Shown in pieces: positions 1-6,111 of a DNA stretch of 7,695 bases. Under the pieces are notes generated by a model. The model did not search any database and was not told the DNA's origin. It saw nothing but the letters and a program-made list of their open reading frames with translations. The stretch's first letter is position 1. Each line of letters begins with the position of its first letter. Where the stretch lies: the NCBI GenBank assembly GCA_964576475.1, contig CAZNVG010000047.1, positions 1 through 7,695 of the forward strand. Reading direction: 5' to 3'. The position numbers and the translations under genes were made by a program. Source of the stretch: CAZNVG01 sp964576475. Lineage in GTDB: Bacteria; Patescibacteriota; Saccharimonadia; Saccharimonadales; CAZNVG01.

Positions 1-305
1 GCATCATATCCTGGCTTTGCCACTTTTACTACCATTGTTCCTGTGTCGTCAAAGCCGAACAGTCCGACATTGTTTGTGCCGTTATTCCCGAGTATTTGCC
101 CGTTGGCTGTCTTTAAGAATCCACTCGTCGCCGTCGCATCTGTTACAGGATTCACGCTTGTCGTAGCATTCGATATTCTCTGTACTATCTGGTCACGCTG
201 GTTGAGCTGCGGACTACTTCGTTTGTCTGAGTTTTTATCAACGTCCCACAACGACATAGTTACTCCTATCAATAGTATTAGTCCGACATAGATAATTTTT
301 CGCAT
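1..305 (-). CDS. Phage tail/structural protein, 3' end outside window; dual start
   Basis: This gene runs off the left edge, and 101 residues are visible. Residues about 62-101 (GFLKTANGQILGNN..., then VGLFGFDDTGTMVVKVAKPG) resemble a segment common in phage tail or minor structural proteins that follow the hub gene; this is recalled family resemblance, not a search. Two in-frame ATGs are possible. The one at 305 is preceded by AAGGAG five bases upstream. The one at 257 (residue 17, MSLWDVDKNSDKRSS...) is preceded by AGGAG, also five bases upstream. The longer form adds MRKIIYVGLILLIGVT, a basic-then-hydrophobic stretch like a signal anchor, with no lipobox Cys and no clear signal peptidase site. 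The gene starts 12 bases after the stop of the hub gene, so it belongs to the same transcript. If only the 257 start is used, the protein is soluble. It is probably a tail-tip or fibre-associated component; the exact role is unknown. Confidence 0.75.
   Translation of the reverse strand, partial: MRKIIYVGLILLIGVTMSLWDVDKNSDKRSSPQLNQRDQIVQRISNATTSVNPVTDATATSGFLKTANGQILGNNGTNNVGLFGFDDTGTMVVKVAKPGYD
258..267 (-). promoter_or_regulatory. Internal ribosome binding site for the second start (ATG at 257)
   Basis: On the minus strand the bases before ATG 257 read AGGAGTAACT, a strong Shine-Dalgarno core with five-base spacing, inside the reading frame opened by ATG 305. It supports initiation at residue 17, giving a form without the hydrophobic N-terminus. 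Confidence 0.55.
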
Positions 306-316
306 CACTACTCCTT
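306..316 (-). promoter_or_regulatory. Ribosome binding site for the first start (ATG at 305)
   Basis: On the minus strand AAGGAGTAGTG directly precedes ATG 305, five bases from the Shine-Dalgarno core, just after the TGA that ends the hub gene (318-320). It is as good as the downstream site, so sequence alone does not choose between the two starts. Confidence 0.55.
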
Positions 317-317
317 A

Positions 318-1478
318 TCATGCTACTAAATCCACGTCTCTGGGTTTGTTTGTTTGCACGGTGACAATCTCCCTCCCCGTATTATGCACATTCACTGTGA
401 TGCCGACAACCCGACGCTTCGTATTGATGTCGATAATATTGTCTTTGATAACAACATCAACCAAGTCTCCGATGTCATACTGTCCCAATGGGTAGCCTTT
501 TTCATTCAAAAGAAGATTGAGCGGTGCATCATCTGGCGTCTTTGTATAGCGTAGGTCATTATTGATTCTTGTTCGTAGGAAGTTATTATCTTTTACATCA
601 GCATACGCCGTTGCGTCCTCTAGTTTTCCACAGCGATTGATTGAATCGGTATCACTTTGTTCGATGTGGTAGATTTTTCCATAACTATCGGTTGCAATAC
701 CCCAGAGGTCATTTACCATTCTTCTTCCTAGTCGAGGGGCGTTGTAATCAATAACATTTCCTCTTGTCCCGTACTGGAATGTGATGTTGGTGACTTTATT
801 GCCAAGGAACTTCTTGAAATTAAATACGAGGTCATTATCGACTTCAAAATCTGCATCAGTGTATATACCAAAGCTTTTAATCACATAGTACACTGTGTGG
901 AAATCGTACTGGAGGGCAACGGTATCACTGAAACTCCAGGCTCCAGTGAGAGCGGTCGTACCATCAGTAAATCCTGTTGGGTAGTCAGGATTCTCAATAG
1001 TACCAGCAGTGATAGCGTCGAGTGGGTGGTTTCCACCAATTGCAGCCTGTACTTCAGTGATGATAGTAGAGATAGCACTACTCATCGTTCCGCTGTTGAA
1101 AATCCGATAGATACCATCTGCTTCATTGGTCGCAGGGTTGTTTGAGCTTCGCTTGATAAGTAGTTTATCCAAATAGTAGAGATACTGGTAGCCGATTACT
1201 TCTATAAAATCCTTTGTCCGCTGAGAATTGTCTATGATTGCGCCCTGCCAGACAGTCGTTCCATCGCGTTTAATTCGTATATGGTAGGCGTGTGGTTCGG
1301 TTATATCACCAAATTGGTCGAAAATAGGGTCGTTGCTTTTAATCCTGAAGCGGCATTCACCGTAGTCAGATAGTTCTTTTGAGTACCGCAAAATCATTCC
1401 GTTGTTATTGAGCGGATAGAGGTTCTTCACCTCTGTAATCTTATTGAGTGATTTATCGAGTATCTCTACAGTGGTCAT
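318..1478 (-). CDS. ReqiPepy6 Gp37-like tail-tip (baseplate hub) protein
   Basis: This 386-residue protein resembles the siphovirus Gp37-like family named after Rhodococcus phage ReqiPepy6. That family occupies the position of the tail-associated hub protein, which sits below the distal tail protein and closes the tail tip. The visible support is the N-terminal hub-like region: residues about 1-110 have the pattern of a short beta domain (EILDKSLNKITEV, then LRYSKELSDYGECRFRI, then WQGAIIDNSQRTKDFIEVIG). A C-terminal segment (about 334-376, YDIGDLVDVV then RRVVGITVNVHNTGREIVTV) is typical of how such tail proteins end. No lysin, peptidase or glycosidase motif is visible, and the length is that of a bare hub without a C-terminal extension. 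The start overlaps the stop of the 55 aa gene as ATGA, so the two are probably translationally coupled. The position after a Dit-like gene fits the assignment. Confidence 0.8.
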   Translation of the reverse strand: MTTVEILDKSLNKITEVKNLYPLNNNGMILRYSKELSDYGECRFRIKSNDPIFDQFGDITEPHAYHIRIKRDGTTVWQGAIIDNSQRTKDFIEVIGYQYLYYLDKLLIKRSSNNPATNEADGIYRIFNSGTMSSAISTIITEVQAAIGGNHPLDAITAGTIENPDYPTGFTDGTTALTGAWSFSDTVALQYDFHTVYYVIKSFGIYTDADFEVDNDLVFNFKKFLGNKVTNITFQYGTRGNVIDYNAPRLGRRMVNDLWGIATDSYGKIYHIEQSDTDSINRCGKLEDATAYADVKDNNFLRTRINNDLRYTKTPDDAPLNLLLNEKGYPLGQYDIGDLVDVVIKDNIIDINTKRRVVGITVNVHNTGREIVTVQTNKPRDVDLVA

Positions 1479-1642
1479 TTCTTCTTGCGTTTTCTATCAG
1501 CTTTGAACTCCGCTGGTGTGTGCGTTTTTCCCGTCTTGAGGCTCTTTGCTTCGTTTACTTTTCCACTTGGGGTAAAGTGCAGGCGGATTTTCTTGCCTGT
1601 CTTCGTTGTCATTGTCCGGTAAGTTCCTTTTCCTACTGGCAT
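1475..1642 (-). CDS. Small highly basic protein (55 aa) between Dit-like and hub genes
   Basis: This is an intact 55-residue reading frame. It begins MPVGKGTYRTMTTKTGKKIR and ends KADRKRKKK. It has 17 Lys/Arg against 3 Asp/Glu, including six basic residues in a row at positions 50-55, and KTGK occurs twice (14-17 and 36-39). The start has a textbook ribosome binding site (AAAGGAG, five bases before ATG) that overlaps the stop of the Dit-like gene. The stop shares ATGA with the hub start. Perfect packing between two genes plus the strong site make it very probably real. Function is not recognised. It could bind nucleic acid in the virion, be a small tail-tip or assembly factor, or be a substrate of modification on its many Thr and Lys. 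All of these are inference. Confidence 0.8.
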   Translation of the reverse strand: MPVGKGTYRTMTTKTGKKIRLHFTPSGKVNEAKSLKTGKTHTPAEFKADRKRKKK

Positions 1643-1652
1643 AGCCTCTCCT

Positions 1653-2558
1653 TTAACTTAGTGCGTATGAATCAGCGTAATTGACTTCAACATAGGCGTC
1701 ACCGATGCTTGTGCCAGTAAGAGTGATGGGGTTCCCTCCTGGGCGCAGCTTGAAATAGGTCGAGCCATTCGTCACGCTTGAAATAACAGAGTTACCATCG
1801 AGTTCAACCCTAAGGCTGTCTTTGTCGTAGGTGATGGTGAGGACATTAGAGCTAGAAGCTAGATTTTGCGACACTTCAATATACTCACCAGTGGCAGTAT
1901 TTGTCACCCTTGGATTGTTGATGGGGCCAACGATGCGTATATTTGTCGGATAGGAGGAGACGGTTCCACTATTATAGGCTGTCGAGGTGACGGAGACGGT
2001 CGAAGCGCCGAAGACAATCGGAAAACTAAGTGGGAATATCCCTGCTCCACCGCCAGTTGTGATAGTCGTTCCCTGAGTTGAAGCCGTTTTATAGGGTAAT
2101 CCATAGATAGTTGGGTCTTTTATCTTACAGACCAACCTAAATGGTTGTATAAGCCCCTGACGAGTATCTTCCCGTATATCGACGTAGAGGACTTTCAGTT
2201 GAATTTGGCGATTGTCCACCCCATTCTCCGAATAAACGTAGGGAACGTAGCCATCATCACTACCAGCGTCATTCTGAGAGTAGTCTAGGGAGGCGAGTTG
2301 TCTGAGCGCAGCAAGCCCCGTCGAGAAGTCAGCTTCACCTGATGGGTACATCTTTCCCTCGATGACATAAGCCATCTTCCCAATCAGCGTCTCGAAATCT
2401 GAAATCCCACTCTCAAATGGGATAGGAATGTCGAGGTCTCGTATCTGCCGTGATTGGGGGGCTCTTGAGAGAACTCGGTAGAGGGGAAATGTCCCATAAT
2501 CATTGAAGGTTATCTGGTTGCTCGTTGTTCCGAGCGTCGAAACGTCGTAGATGCTCAT
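1653..2558 (-). CDS. Distal tail (Dit)-like protein
   Basis: This 301-residue protein looks like a siphovirus distal tail protein, the hexameric ring between the tail tube end and the hub. The N-terminal part (about 1-155) carries an early YGTFPLYRVLSRAPQSRQIRDLDIPIP stretch, then ESGISDFETLIGKMAYVIEGKM, then a strand-rich section ending FRLVCKIKDPTIYG, the layout of the Dit ring-forming domain. The C-terminal part (about 160-301) has INNPRVTNTATGEYIEV and STYFKLRPGGNPITLTG followed by AYVEVNYADSY. This matches the galectin-like second domain of such proteins, where FxLRPGxN-type turns recur. The start abuts the stop of the preceding gene (TAAATG) with GGGAG nine bases upstream. The gene just downstream encodes a hub-like protein, which fits. 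Assignment rests on motifs and order, not on a search. Confidence 0.75.
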   Translation of the reverse strand: MSIYDVSTLGTTSNQITFNDYGTFPLYRVLSRAPQSRQIRDLDIPIPFESGISDFETLIGKMAYVIEGKMYPSGEADFSTGLAALRQLASLDYSQNDAGSDDGYVPYVYSENGVDNRQIQLKVLYVDIREDTRQGLIQPFRLVCKIKDPTIYGLPYKTASTQGTTITTGGGAGIFPLSFPIVFGASTVSVTSTAYNSGTVSSYPTNIRIVGPINNPRVTNTATGEYIEVSQNLASSSNVLTITYDKDSLRVELDGNSVISSVTNGSTYFKLRPGGNPITLTGTSIGDAYVEVNYADSYALS

Positions 2559-2996
2559 TTAGGCGCTCTCCCAGCTTCGGCGAAGTCTCCTTCTCAAATC
2601 GACGACATCTTGGTTCAATTCCCGCTTCAAAGTGATGAGCTCTCCCATACTGACATCGTTCTTNNNNNNNNNNNNNNNNNNNNNNNNNNNNNNNNNNNNN
2701 NNNNNNNNNNNNNNNNNNNNNNNNNNNNNNNNNNNNNNNNNNNNNNNNNNNNNNNNNNNNNNNTGTGCGCCAGTCGGTGAGATATAGATATCTTTAATCG
2801 TCGTAAGCGTCGCTGGCAGTGAGTACTGGTAGGTACCAACGGTGTAGGTAAGTGAGGTATCCCAGACTTCTCTTACAATATGGGAATCTCGCCATGCCTT
2901 CGTGAGCGCACGGGTTTTTTCTGATGAGCTAAAGGTAACGTCAGCTGCGTCACCAAGGATAGTGTTTAGTTCTGTTAGACCTTCGTCGAATGTCAT
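2559..2996 (-). CDS. Adaptor/connector-like phage structural protein, interrupted by assembly gap
   Basis: Two real pieces flank 100 N. The N-terminal 77 residues (MTFDEGLTELNTILGDAADV..., then YTVGTYQYSLPATLTTIKDI) read like a small virion protein of the head-tail adaptor type, with an alpha-helical start followed by beta strands. The C-terminal 34 residues (MGELITLKRELNQDVVDL then RRRLRRSWESA) form a charged helix. The start has AGGAG six bases upstream. The stop abuts the Dit-like start. The two pieces are in the same frame across the N block, but the gap length is a placeholder, so frame agreement carries little weight and the true protein length is unknown. They are probably one gene, because each piece looks like one end of the same kind of protein. 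Two different genes with lost sequence between them remain possible. Precise function is uncertain; adaptor, tail-completion or appendage roles all fit. Confidence 0.6.
   Translation of the reverse strand: MTFDEGLTELNTILGDAADVTFSSSEKTRALTKAWRDSHIVREVWDTSLTYTVGTYQYSLPATLTTIKDIYISPTGAXXXXXXXXXXXXXXXXXXXXXXXXXXXXXXXXXXKNDVSMGELITLKRELNQDVVDLRRRLRRSWESA
2664..2763. other. Assembly gap of 100 N
   Basis: Exactly one hundred N, the usual placeholder for a scaffold join of unknown length. It falls inside the adaptor-like gene. Sequence and possibly whole genes may be missing here. Confidence 0.98.
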
Positions 2997-3097
2997 AGTT
3001 TTCTCCTACTCTTAGTGTAGAGTAATATTTGAGAGTTTTACAAATGTTGGCATTTGCTTTTCTTGCCTTTTTTGCCCATGGTAACTCATTTCTATAT
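2997..3097. other. Only intergenic stretch of note (101 bases)
   Basis: This stretch lies between the stop of the 419 aa gene and the start of the adaptor-like gene. On the minus strand it holds a Lys-rich 13-codon micro-ORF (3038-3079, MGKKGKKSKCQHL) within the span of a 25-codon frame (3012-3089), a six-base-pair hairpin (3007-3024) and the AGGAG site of the next gene. A very weak promoter-like pair (TTGTAA, 18 bases, TACACT) is not convincing. No run of T follows the hairpin, so it is not a standard terminator. Confidence 0.6.
3007..3024 (-). promoter_or_regulatory. Small hairpin touching the ribosome binding site of the adaptor-like gene
   Basis: In the transcript, UACUCU pairs perfectly with AGAGUA across a six-base loop, and the 3' arm runs directly into the AGGAG Shine-Dalgarno site (3003-3007), sharing one base. 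It could modulate translation or mark an RNA processing point. The stem is short, so chance is possible. Confidence 0.3.
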
Positions 3098-4357
3098 TTA
3101 ATGGTCACTCTCAATATATATGCGGTTGACACCGATACAGACAGTTGCAGCTGTAATATTTGCCGTGCCGTTGCTCATGCCAACGACAGGCCCCATAAAC
3201 GTCGTGGCAGCTGGTAATGTCGTCGTTACAGAACTATCTACGAGAATGTTTCCTGTTAGTAAGTTATCGAGGCGGTAGTAGATGGTGCTATCGCCTGGTT
3301 TACAGAACATGTAAAAGTCATAGCCCTGTCCTGTCGCGTACGGAGTAGATGGTGAGCCTGTTAGTGCGTTCTTGGTAGCAGTGGTGCCGTCCTTTGTGAG
3401 CAAGTTAATGACATTTGCCCCATCGGTCGTGTCGTGCCATAGCCCCACACAAGAGATAGCAGGGATAGTGTCAGAAGCTAGAACACTTGTTGTGCCCGAT
3501 TGTAACCCAACGAATAGGCGAGTTGCATTTGGTGATGCTGCGGTCAGTGTTTCAATGCCGAAACGGGCGAAAAAGAAGAACCCGCCGAGCCCTGCGCCGT
3601 TGCCACGCCAGAATTGTGCTGCGGTGGAAACGATACTTGACACTCCAAGCACCTGGTTAGTCGTCGTGACGACGTTCGTTGAAGTCGTGCGCTTCATCTG
3701 TGTATACATGCCAGCAGTAGGCTGTGGATGTGCGATAGTCGTACCGACTGCCCATGGCGTACCGAGGTTTAGCCCAGCAGTTGTGCCAGTGTTTGGCATA
3801 TAAAGTACTGTGTTGTTACCCCATAGTGCTGCTTGTACTGGCGTATCAAGTCCGCTCGGTGGCGTCCACTTCGGTACCATGCGCCCAGCGACTTTTCTTG
3901 CATACACTCGAAGTGTGTCAGTTGCAGGAGCAGAAGGATTAGCGATAGCGGCCCAGTCCTGATAGCCAAGATGCGTGTCATTGGTGAGGGTAGTGACGAG
4001 CACGCTGTTTTTGCTCCAACCAACACCTTCATCATAGGTGAGTACATCACCTGATTGCAGGACGGCATCAGTCGTGAGTAGGTACTCGGTTCCAGATATA
4101 TCCCTGACAACCTGTATCGTATTTGCAAGCGATACGTGCTTGTTACGGATGGATATGCTCTTTATTTGCCTCGTAGTTCCGCTCGCAGGAGCAGTGACCG
4201 CTGTAGTAGAAGTCGCACTCGTTATCTTTCCCTGGCTGTTACCCGGTGTCGCTGAAGTCGTAGGAACTACGTCTACCCAGCTAATCGAGTAGTCAATGTC
4301 CGCTGCCGAGCTAGTTTTTATTTCGAGTGTATCGGTTGATGGTGATAGAAATATCAT
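3098..4357 (-). CDS. Phage minor structural (tail appendage) protein, 419 aa
   Basis: This 419-residue protein has two recognisable parts. The N-terminal part (about 1-115) reads MIFLSPSTDTLEIKTSSAAD, then IDYSISWVDV, then RQIKSISIRNKHVSLANTIQ, ending LLTTDAVLQSGDVLTYDEGVGW. It is a beta-rich module seen repeatedly in phage structural proteins. The C-terminal part (about 235-415) includes FWRGNGAGLGGFFFFARFGI (249-268), FVGLQSGT, CVGLWHD and the CKPGDSTIYYRLDNL segment. It has a jelly-roll or lectin-like feel, also common in phage tail proteins. Between them a short linker (about 135-165) leads into a strand-rich middle. The start lies four bases after the fibre stop, with GGGG seven bases upstream. 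Next to the fibre it is likely part of the same appendage, perhaps carrying receptor binding. Binding specificity cannot be read from the sequence. Confidence 0.7.
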   Translation of the reverse strand: MIFLSPSTDTLEIKTSSAADIDYSISWVDVVPTTSATPGNSQGKITSATSTTAVTAPASGTTRQIKSISIRNKHVSLANTIQVVRDISGTEYLLTTDAVLQSGDVLTYDEGVGWSKNSVLVTTLTNDTHLGYQDWAAIANPSAPATDTLRVYARKVAGRMVPKWTPPSGLDTPVQAALWGNNTVLYMPNTGTTAGLNLGTPWAVGTTIAHPQPTAGMYTQMKRTTSTNVVTTTNQVLGVSSIVSTAAQFWRGNGAGLGGFFFFARFGIETLTAASPNATRLFVGLQSGTTSVLASDTIPAISCVGLWHDTTDGANVINLLTKDGTTATKNALTGSPSTPYATGQGYDFYMFCKPGDSTIYYRLDNLLTGNILVDSSVTTTLPAATTFMGPVVGMSNGTANITAATVCIGVNRIYIESDH

Positions 4358-4361
4358 AGTG

Positions 4362-5378
4362 TTACCCCATTAGTGTTGTTATTGCGTATATTTGTGAAAA
4401 CGATAAGCCACCACCGCCACCAGGAGGGGCAGCATAAGTACCGTCAGCTCGTAAGAAATTACTTGTGCCACCGCTAGTTGTCAGTGTAACGCCGTTGACT
4501 ACTTGTCCGGCAGGCAGCGTGACAGTTCCAGTAAATGTTGGGGAAGCGAGAGGTGCCTTTGCCGCAAGGTCGGTCGTGAGGTTAGTAATATTAGACTGAG
4601 CGTGAGTATGTGAGGCTGCTGCTGCTCCAACGTCTGTATTCGTCAGGGTTATGTCGCTAGACAGTGCCTTAGAGTTAACTGTCGTCGTCTTTGGTACTAG
4701 ACTAGATAAGTCCTGGTCACCGGTGTTTGTACCAGATAGATTTGCACCAGTTACATCCCCAGAAAATGTACCATCCCAAAAATTAGTTATTGAATAAGTC
4801 TGACCATTAAGATTAGCACCAATCGTTAGAGTATTCGAGCCTGTATTGATAGTTTTATTAGTCAGCGTTACTGAGTTCGATGGAGTCACGGTATTCACCT
4901 GAGCGCCAGTCTCAATACCAGAGAGTTTTGTCTGTTCAGCGGTTGTATACGCTGCCGTAATGCTATCAAGCGTCGTCTTATTACTGTGGGTGTGCCGAGC
5001 GGTCGTGTTGGCTGCCACGTCACTATTAACTGAGACAGTCGTTTGGAAATCTGTTATTTGCGATGCAGTATGAGTGTGGCTTGCAGCAGCGTATGACCCT
5101 GCCGCTTGTTTGCCATCTAAAGCCGTCTGAAGCCCTGTTGTATCTGTAATAGCATGCGTATGTGAGGTGGCAGCCTTGCCGCTCAATGCTGTTGCTGTTG
5201 CAGTTGATACGGGCTTGTTCGCATCAGATGTGTTGTCAACGTTTGTAAGGCCAACATCTGATTTCGTGAGTACGACATCGCCAGTTCTACCAGCCACGCT
5301 ATCCACCGCACCACCAGTGCCGCTTGATGCGTCCTTTTCACGAAGTTGGCCTAGTATCTTGTCGTATTTGAGCGCCAT
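4362..5378 (-). CDS. Tail fibre protein with His-Thr-His motifs and Gly-rich C-terminus
   Basis: This 338-residue Thr- and Ser-rich protein (about 29% by hand count) is built of fibre repeats. Residues 28-60 (VAGRTGDVVLTKSDVGLTNV, then DNTSDANKPVST) are a very common phage tail fibre module. Four HTH tripeptides follow (73-75, 101-103, 129-131, 257-259), in contexts such as SHTHAITDTTGLQTALDGKQ. Short beta repeats come next (TLTNKTINTGSNTLTIGANL; FSGDVTGANLSGTNTGDQDL). Then comes LASPTFTGTVTLPAGQVVNG, and FLRADGTYAAPPGGGGG leads to a 14-residue end, LSFSQIYAITTLMG. Trimeric fibres with HxH motifs can bind metal along the axis, as in the T4 long fibre tip. There is no signal peptide, no intramolecular chaperone and no obvious receptor-binding head. 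The start overlaps the previous stop (TAATG) with no Shine-Dalgarno, so it depends on coupling to the 111 aa gene. Confidence 0.85.
   Translation of the reverse strand: MALKYDKILGQLREKDASSGTGGAVDSVAGRTGDVVLTKSDVGLTNVDNTSDANKPVSTATATALSGKAATSHTHAITDTTGLQTALDGKQAAGSYAAASHTHTASQITDFQTTVSVNSDVAANTTARHTHSNKTTLDSITAAYTTAEQTKLSGIETGAQVNTVTPSNSVTLTNKTINTGSNTLTIGANLNGQTYSITNFWDGTFSGDVTGANLSGTNTGDQDLSSLVPKTTTVNSKALSSDITLTNTDVGAAAASHTHAQSNITNLTTDLAAKAPLASPTFTGTVTLPAGQVVNGVTLTTSGGTSNFLRADGTYAAPPGGGGGLSFSQIYAITTLMG
4602..5162 (-). repeat. Four His-Thr-His motif codons within the fibre
   Basis: HTH occurs at 5154-5162, 5070-5078, 4986-4994 and 4602-4610 (residues 73-75, 101-103, 129-131, 257-259). The first three are evenly spaced, exactly 28 residues (84 bases) apart, which indicates a repeating fibre unit. 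The fourth lies far off. The surrounding protein context is partly shared (SHTHA twice, SHTHT once). Confidence 0.7.
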
Positions 5379-5713
5379 TATGAATAGGTTAAGGTTGTTA
5401 AATCAGTCGCAATGTTATCGAAATTAGCGTCACCATCAGCCCAGGTTATAAGTGTTGTGCCAGCCACACTGTCATCTATCTTTTGAACTTGCCATAGGGC
5501 ATCACTGAGCTGTGTGCCAGGAGTAGCTACTGCGATATAAGTAGAGCTACCATCAATGGTAATCTTCTTTGCCTGAGCGGTTAGAACTCGTTGCCAATTA
5601 GACCCATCCCACGCATAGTTTGCTACTTTTTTTGCGTGGATATTATCTCCCGTAGTATCGGGGCCGACATGTTCTTGGTTATCGGTCGTTGCAACTTGTT
5701 TATTTGCGCTCAT
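5378..5713 (-). CDS. Conserved phage structural protein, 111 aa
   Basis: This 111-residue protein has no signal or membrane segment. Residues about 33-41 (YAWDGSNWQR), 61-78 (AVATPGTQLSDALWQVQK) and 89-110 (ITWADGDANFDNIATDLTTL then TYS) match a pattern I recall from small phage proteins encoded near tail fibres. In these a description-of-data-like beta fold ends in an ADGxxxFDNI...LxYS tail. The role is unknown; a fibre base, an adaptor or a virion decoration would fit. The start overlaps the stop of the preceding gene as ATGA with only a weak TGAG six bases upstream, so translation is probably coupled. Its own stop overlaps the fibre start, which links production of this protein to the fibre. 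Confidence 0.75.
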   Translation of the reverse strand: MSANKQVATTDNQEHVGPDTTGDNIHAKKVANYAWDGSNWQRVLTAQAKKITIDGSSTYIAVATPGTQLSDALWQVQKIDDSVAGTTLITWADGDANFDNIATDLTTLTYS

Positions 5714-6111
5714 ATTTTACTCATTTCTTGTTCGATAAGACGACGCTCTTGGTTGAGTTTAAGCCAGGTATGAAGCTTGATGAGCCTATCGGGTGCAAAT
5801 GTGAGCCCCAGGCTCGTCAGGTAGTCTCTGACGCTACTAACCACTTCGTCGTATGTTTCTCCATCTCTGTGAAGTTGTTCATAGATATACCTGAGCATAT
5901 CGTTAACTTTTCCCTGTGGGTTTATAATCCCAAGTTCGTTCCCTAGTTTGAATAGTGTCAGCTCATTTACCACTGGCTCGACAATAGAACTTTGCTCATC
6001 CGTTAGAATTGGTGGTGGAGCTATTATCGGTGCATCCTGTTCCTCATTACGCGGAACATTAGCGGCGAGTTTTGCGGCGATGTCTTCTTCCATAATTTCA
6101 GTATACCTCAA
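5710..6111 (-). CDS. Hypothetical phage protein, 133 aa, possible TTG start
   Basis: I do not recognise this protein. The frame is open from a TTG at 6111, which overlaps the stop of the 103 aa gene and has GAGAG seven bases upstream. An ATG at 6093 (residue 7) is the alternative and would give 127 residues; it has GAGG twelve bases upstream, a long spacing. The N-terminal third (about 1-50) is acidic and proline-rich (NEEQDAPIIAPPPILTDEQS), so probably disordered. The remainder is predicted-looking helix (about 50-82 and 85-130), with a charged C-terminus (LNQERRLIEQEMSKI). Its stop overlaps the next start as ATGA. No catalytic or membrane features are visible. Its position between glycosyltransferases and fibre genes suggests a role in tail or fibre assembly, but this is only context. 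Confidence 0.7.
   Translation of the reverse strand: MRYTEIMEEDIAAKLAANVPRNEEQDAPIIAPPPILTDEQSSIVEPVVNELTLFKLGNELGIINPQGKVNDMLRYIYEQLHRDGETYDEVVSSVRDYLTSLGLTFAPDRLIKLHTWLKLNQERRLIEQEMSKI

Noticed and set aside
318..1478. Tail lysin or peptidase activity in the hub protein
   Set aside because: No peptidase, glycosidase or transglycosylase motif is visible, and the length fits a hub without an enzyme extension.
3018..3054. Promoter-like TTGTAA and TACACT boxes on the minus strand
   Set aside because: Both boxes are poor matches at 18-base spacing within an operon, so they are not distinguishable from chance.
2950..3132. 60-codon minus-strand frame spanning the intergenic stretch
   Set aside because: It overlaps both the end of the 419 aa gene and the well-supported start of the adaptor-like gene, and has no convincing ribosome binding site.
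3372..3803. Open frame of 143 codons on the plus strand
   Set aside because: It lies wholly antisense to the 419 aa structural gene, has a low-complexity translation and no neighbours on that strand; it is a shadow of the real frame.
4362..5378. Diversity-generating retroelement or CRISPR-like repeats in the fibre region
   Set aside because: There is no reverse transcriptase, no template/variable repeat pair and no regularly spaced identical DNA repeats. The HTH motifs are protein-level repeats.
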